DNA of 64,000 bases. Source: Parabacteroides gordonii MS-1 = DSM 23371. Lineage in GTDB: Bacteria; Bacteroidota; Bacteroidia; Bacteroidales; Tannerellaceae. Each line of letters opens with the position of its first letter. The stretch's first letter is position 1. The notes below the pieces were generated by a model. That model had not been told where the DNA came from. It did not search any database and saw only the letters and a list, made by a program, of their open reading frames with translations. The translations under genes were made by a program, and so were the position numbers. This document shows, piece after piece, positions 63,209-64,000 of the stretch. Where the stretch lies: contig NZ_KQ033919.1 in the NCBI RefSeq assembly GCF_000969825.1, positions 2,097,088 to 2,161,087 of the forward strand. The letters run 5' to 3'.

Positions 63209-64000
63209 ATGAAAGTAGTAGTCAGACAACTCCTGTTCCTAAGCATTATATTCGTAGGGATCTCCTGCAGTTCGGGAGAAAATCAATCTAAAAAGCAAAA
63301 CATGATCGTCCACGTAGCCCGGGCAGAACAAGGGAATGCGGATGAAAAGAATGAGTTCCCATTTATTGCCAAACCCTACCGCACGTCCGAATTATCGTTT
63401 CGGGTAGGCGGCCCGATCGACCGGTTTGAAGTATATGCCGGTAATCACTACCGGCAAGGACAGGTCATTGCAGAGATAGACCCGCGTGACTTCCGTATCC
63501 GCAAGGAGCGTGCCGAGGCACTTTACAACCAGTCAAAGTCCGAATATGAACGTATCGAGGCGTTATTCCATAAGAATAATATCTCGGCAAGTACTTACGA
63601 AAAGGTGAAAGCCGATTATACATCCGCCAAATCAGCCTTTGAAACGGCTTCCAACGAACTGAACGACACCCGGCTTGTCGCTCCTTTCAACGGCTATGTG
63701 GGTGAGGTCTATATAGAACAGTTTCAGGATGTGAAAGCAACCCAACCTGTTATCTCACTCGTGGATATAGACCAGCTCCGCATCGAAGCATACGTAACGC
63801 AGGAGATTGCTTTTCGTGCGCCGGATATAAAGCAGGTACAGCTCCGCTTCGACGCGATTCCGGATACAACATACGAAGCGCGTGTAATGGAGATTTCCAA
63901 AAGCACTACCCGCAACAACCTCTCCTACCTGCTGACAGCTATGCTTCCTAATAAAGAAGGAAAATTACTTTCAGGCATGTCGGGGCGGATATTCTTCCAT
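63209..64000 (+). CDS. RND efflux periplasmic adaptor (AcrA/MexA-like), N-terminal part
   Basis: The reading frame runs from ATG 63209 to the window end (264 codons) without a stop. A lipoprotein signal ends in IFVGISC with Cys20. The biotin/lipoyl-like halves are visible (VGGPIDRFEVYAGNHYRQGQ and NDTRLVAPFNGYVGEVYIE) around an alpha-helical hairpin (LYNQSKSEYERIEALFHKNN), followed by the barrel domain. This is the order of membrane-fusion proteins that link an RND pump to an outer-membrane channel. The pump gene should follow outside the window. A weak -7 box TACTTTCG lies at 63166-63173. Confidence 0.9.
   Translation, partial: MKVVVRQLLFLSIIFVGISCSSGENQSKKQNMIVHVARAEQGNADEKNEFPFIAKPYRTSELSFRVGGPIDRFEVYAGNHYRQGQVIAEIDPRDFRIRKERAEALYNQSKSEYERIEALFHKNNISASTYEKVKADYTSAKSAFETASNELNDTRLVAPFNGYVGEVYIEQFQDVKATQPVISLVDIDQLRIEAYVTQEIAFRAPDIKQVQLRFDAIPDTTYEARVMEISKSTTRNNLSYLLTAMLPNKEGKLLSGMSGRIFFH

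Overview
The window looks like chromosome of a gut Bacteroidales bacterium, most likely Parabacteroides. This rests on two SusC/SusD pairs with STN domains, FecR/ECF-sigma switches, many serine-type sulfatases, and repeated promoter boxes of the Bacteroidota form TAnnTTTG. The genus is an inference from overall gene style; no rRNA or tRNA gene is present to test it.

Layout. (1) 1-11265: general chromosomal genes. These are the tail of an alanine/glycine:cation symporter, an M16 peptidase, a KpsF-like sugar-phosphate isomerase with a PfkB kinase, a lipoprotein tyrosine phosphatase, a DEAD-box RNA helicase, a GH20 hexosaminidase, and a pair of secreted peptidases (C69 and C1). (2) 11266-11888: a 623-base gene-free stretch with a long hairpin, a nested inverted repeat carrying four GGTGTACA units, and three 17-bp direct repeats spaced exactly 33 bp apart. 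(3) 11889-22643: a tight minus-strand galactoside operon (sugar porter, DUF5107-TPR protein, GH2, GH36, aldose 1-epimerase). (4) 22784-25083: a small exported protein, a membrane LytTR regulator and an AraC regulator. (5) 25098-40361: polysaccharide utilization locus A (PUL A), with ECF sigma, FecR, SusC, SusD, a double beta-propeller protein, an EEP-family hydrolase, two sulfatases, a GH29 fucosidase and a SGNH/CE6 esterase. (6) 40341-61611: PUL B, with ECF sigma, FecR, SusC, SusD, seven sulfatases, a GH20 hexosaminidase and a second propeller protein. (7) 61612-64000: an HU-family/winged-helix protein, a coupled ECF sigma factor and the start of an RND efflux adaptor gene.

How it fits together. 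PUL A and PUL B carry nine sulfatases, a fucosidase, a beta-N-acetylhexosaminidase and an acetylesterase. That set fits stepwise trimming of sulfated, fucosylated, acetylated host O-glycans such as colonic mucin; this is inferred from enzyme families, not shown. All nine sulfatases have Ser at the formylglycine position, so the loci depend on an anaerobic sulfatase-maturing enzyme encoded elsewhere. Each SusC has an STN domain and a FecR/ECF-sigma pair nearby, so induction is probably by trans-envelope signalling. In both loci a hairpin follows susD, which may set the transporter genes above the enzyme genes.

Most notable non-coding signals: a perfect 30-bp palindrome inside the first codons of the PUL A sigma gene; four 22-bp-spaced repeats preceded by one inverted copy upstream of the HU gene; the 33-bp-spaced repeats after the epimerase gene; a shared motif straddling both susC start codons; and a decayed, internally deleted copy of the EEP gene between susD and the propeller gene.
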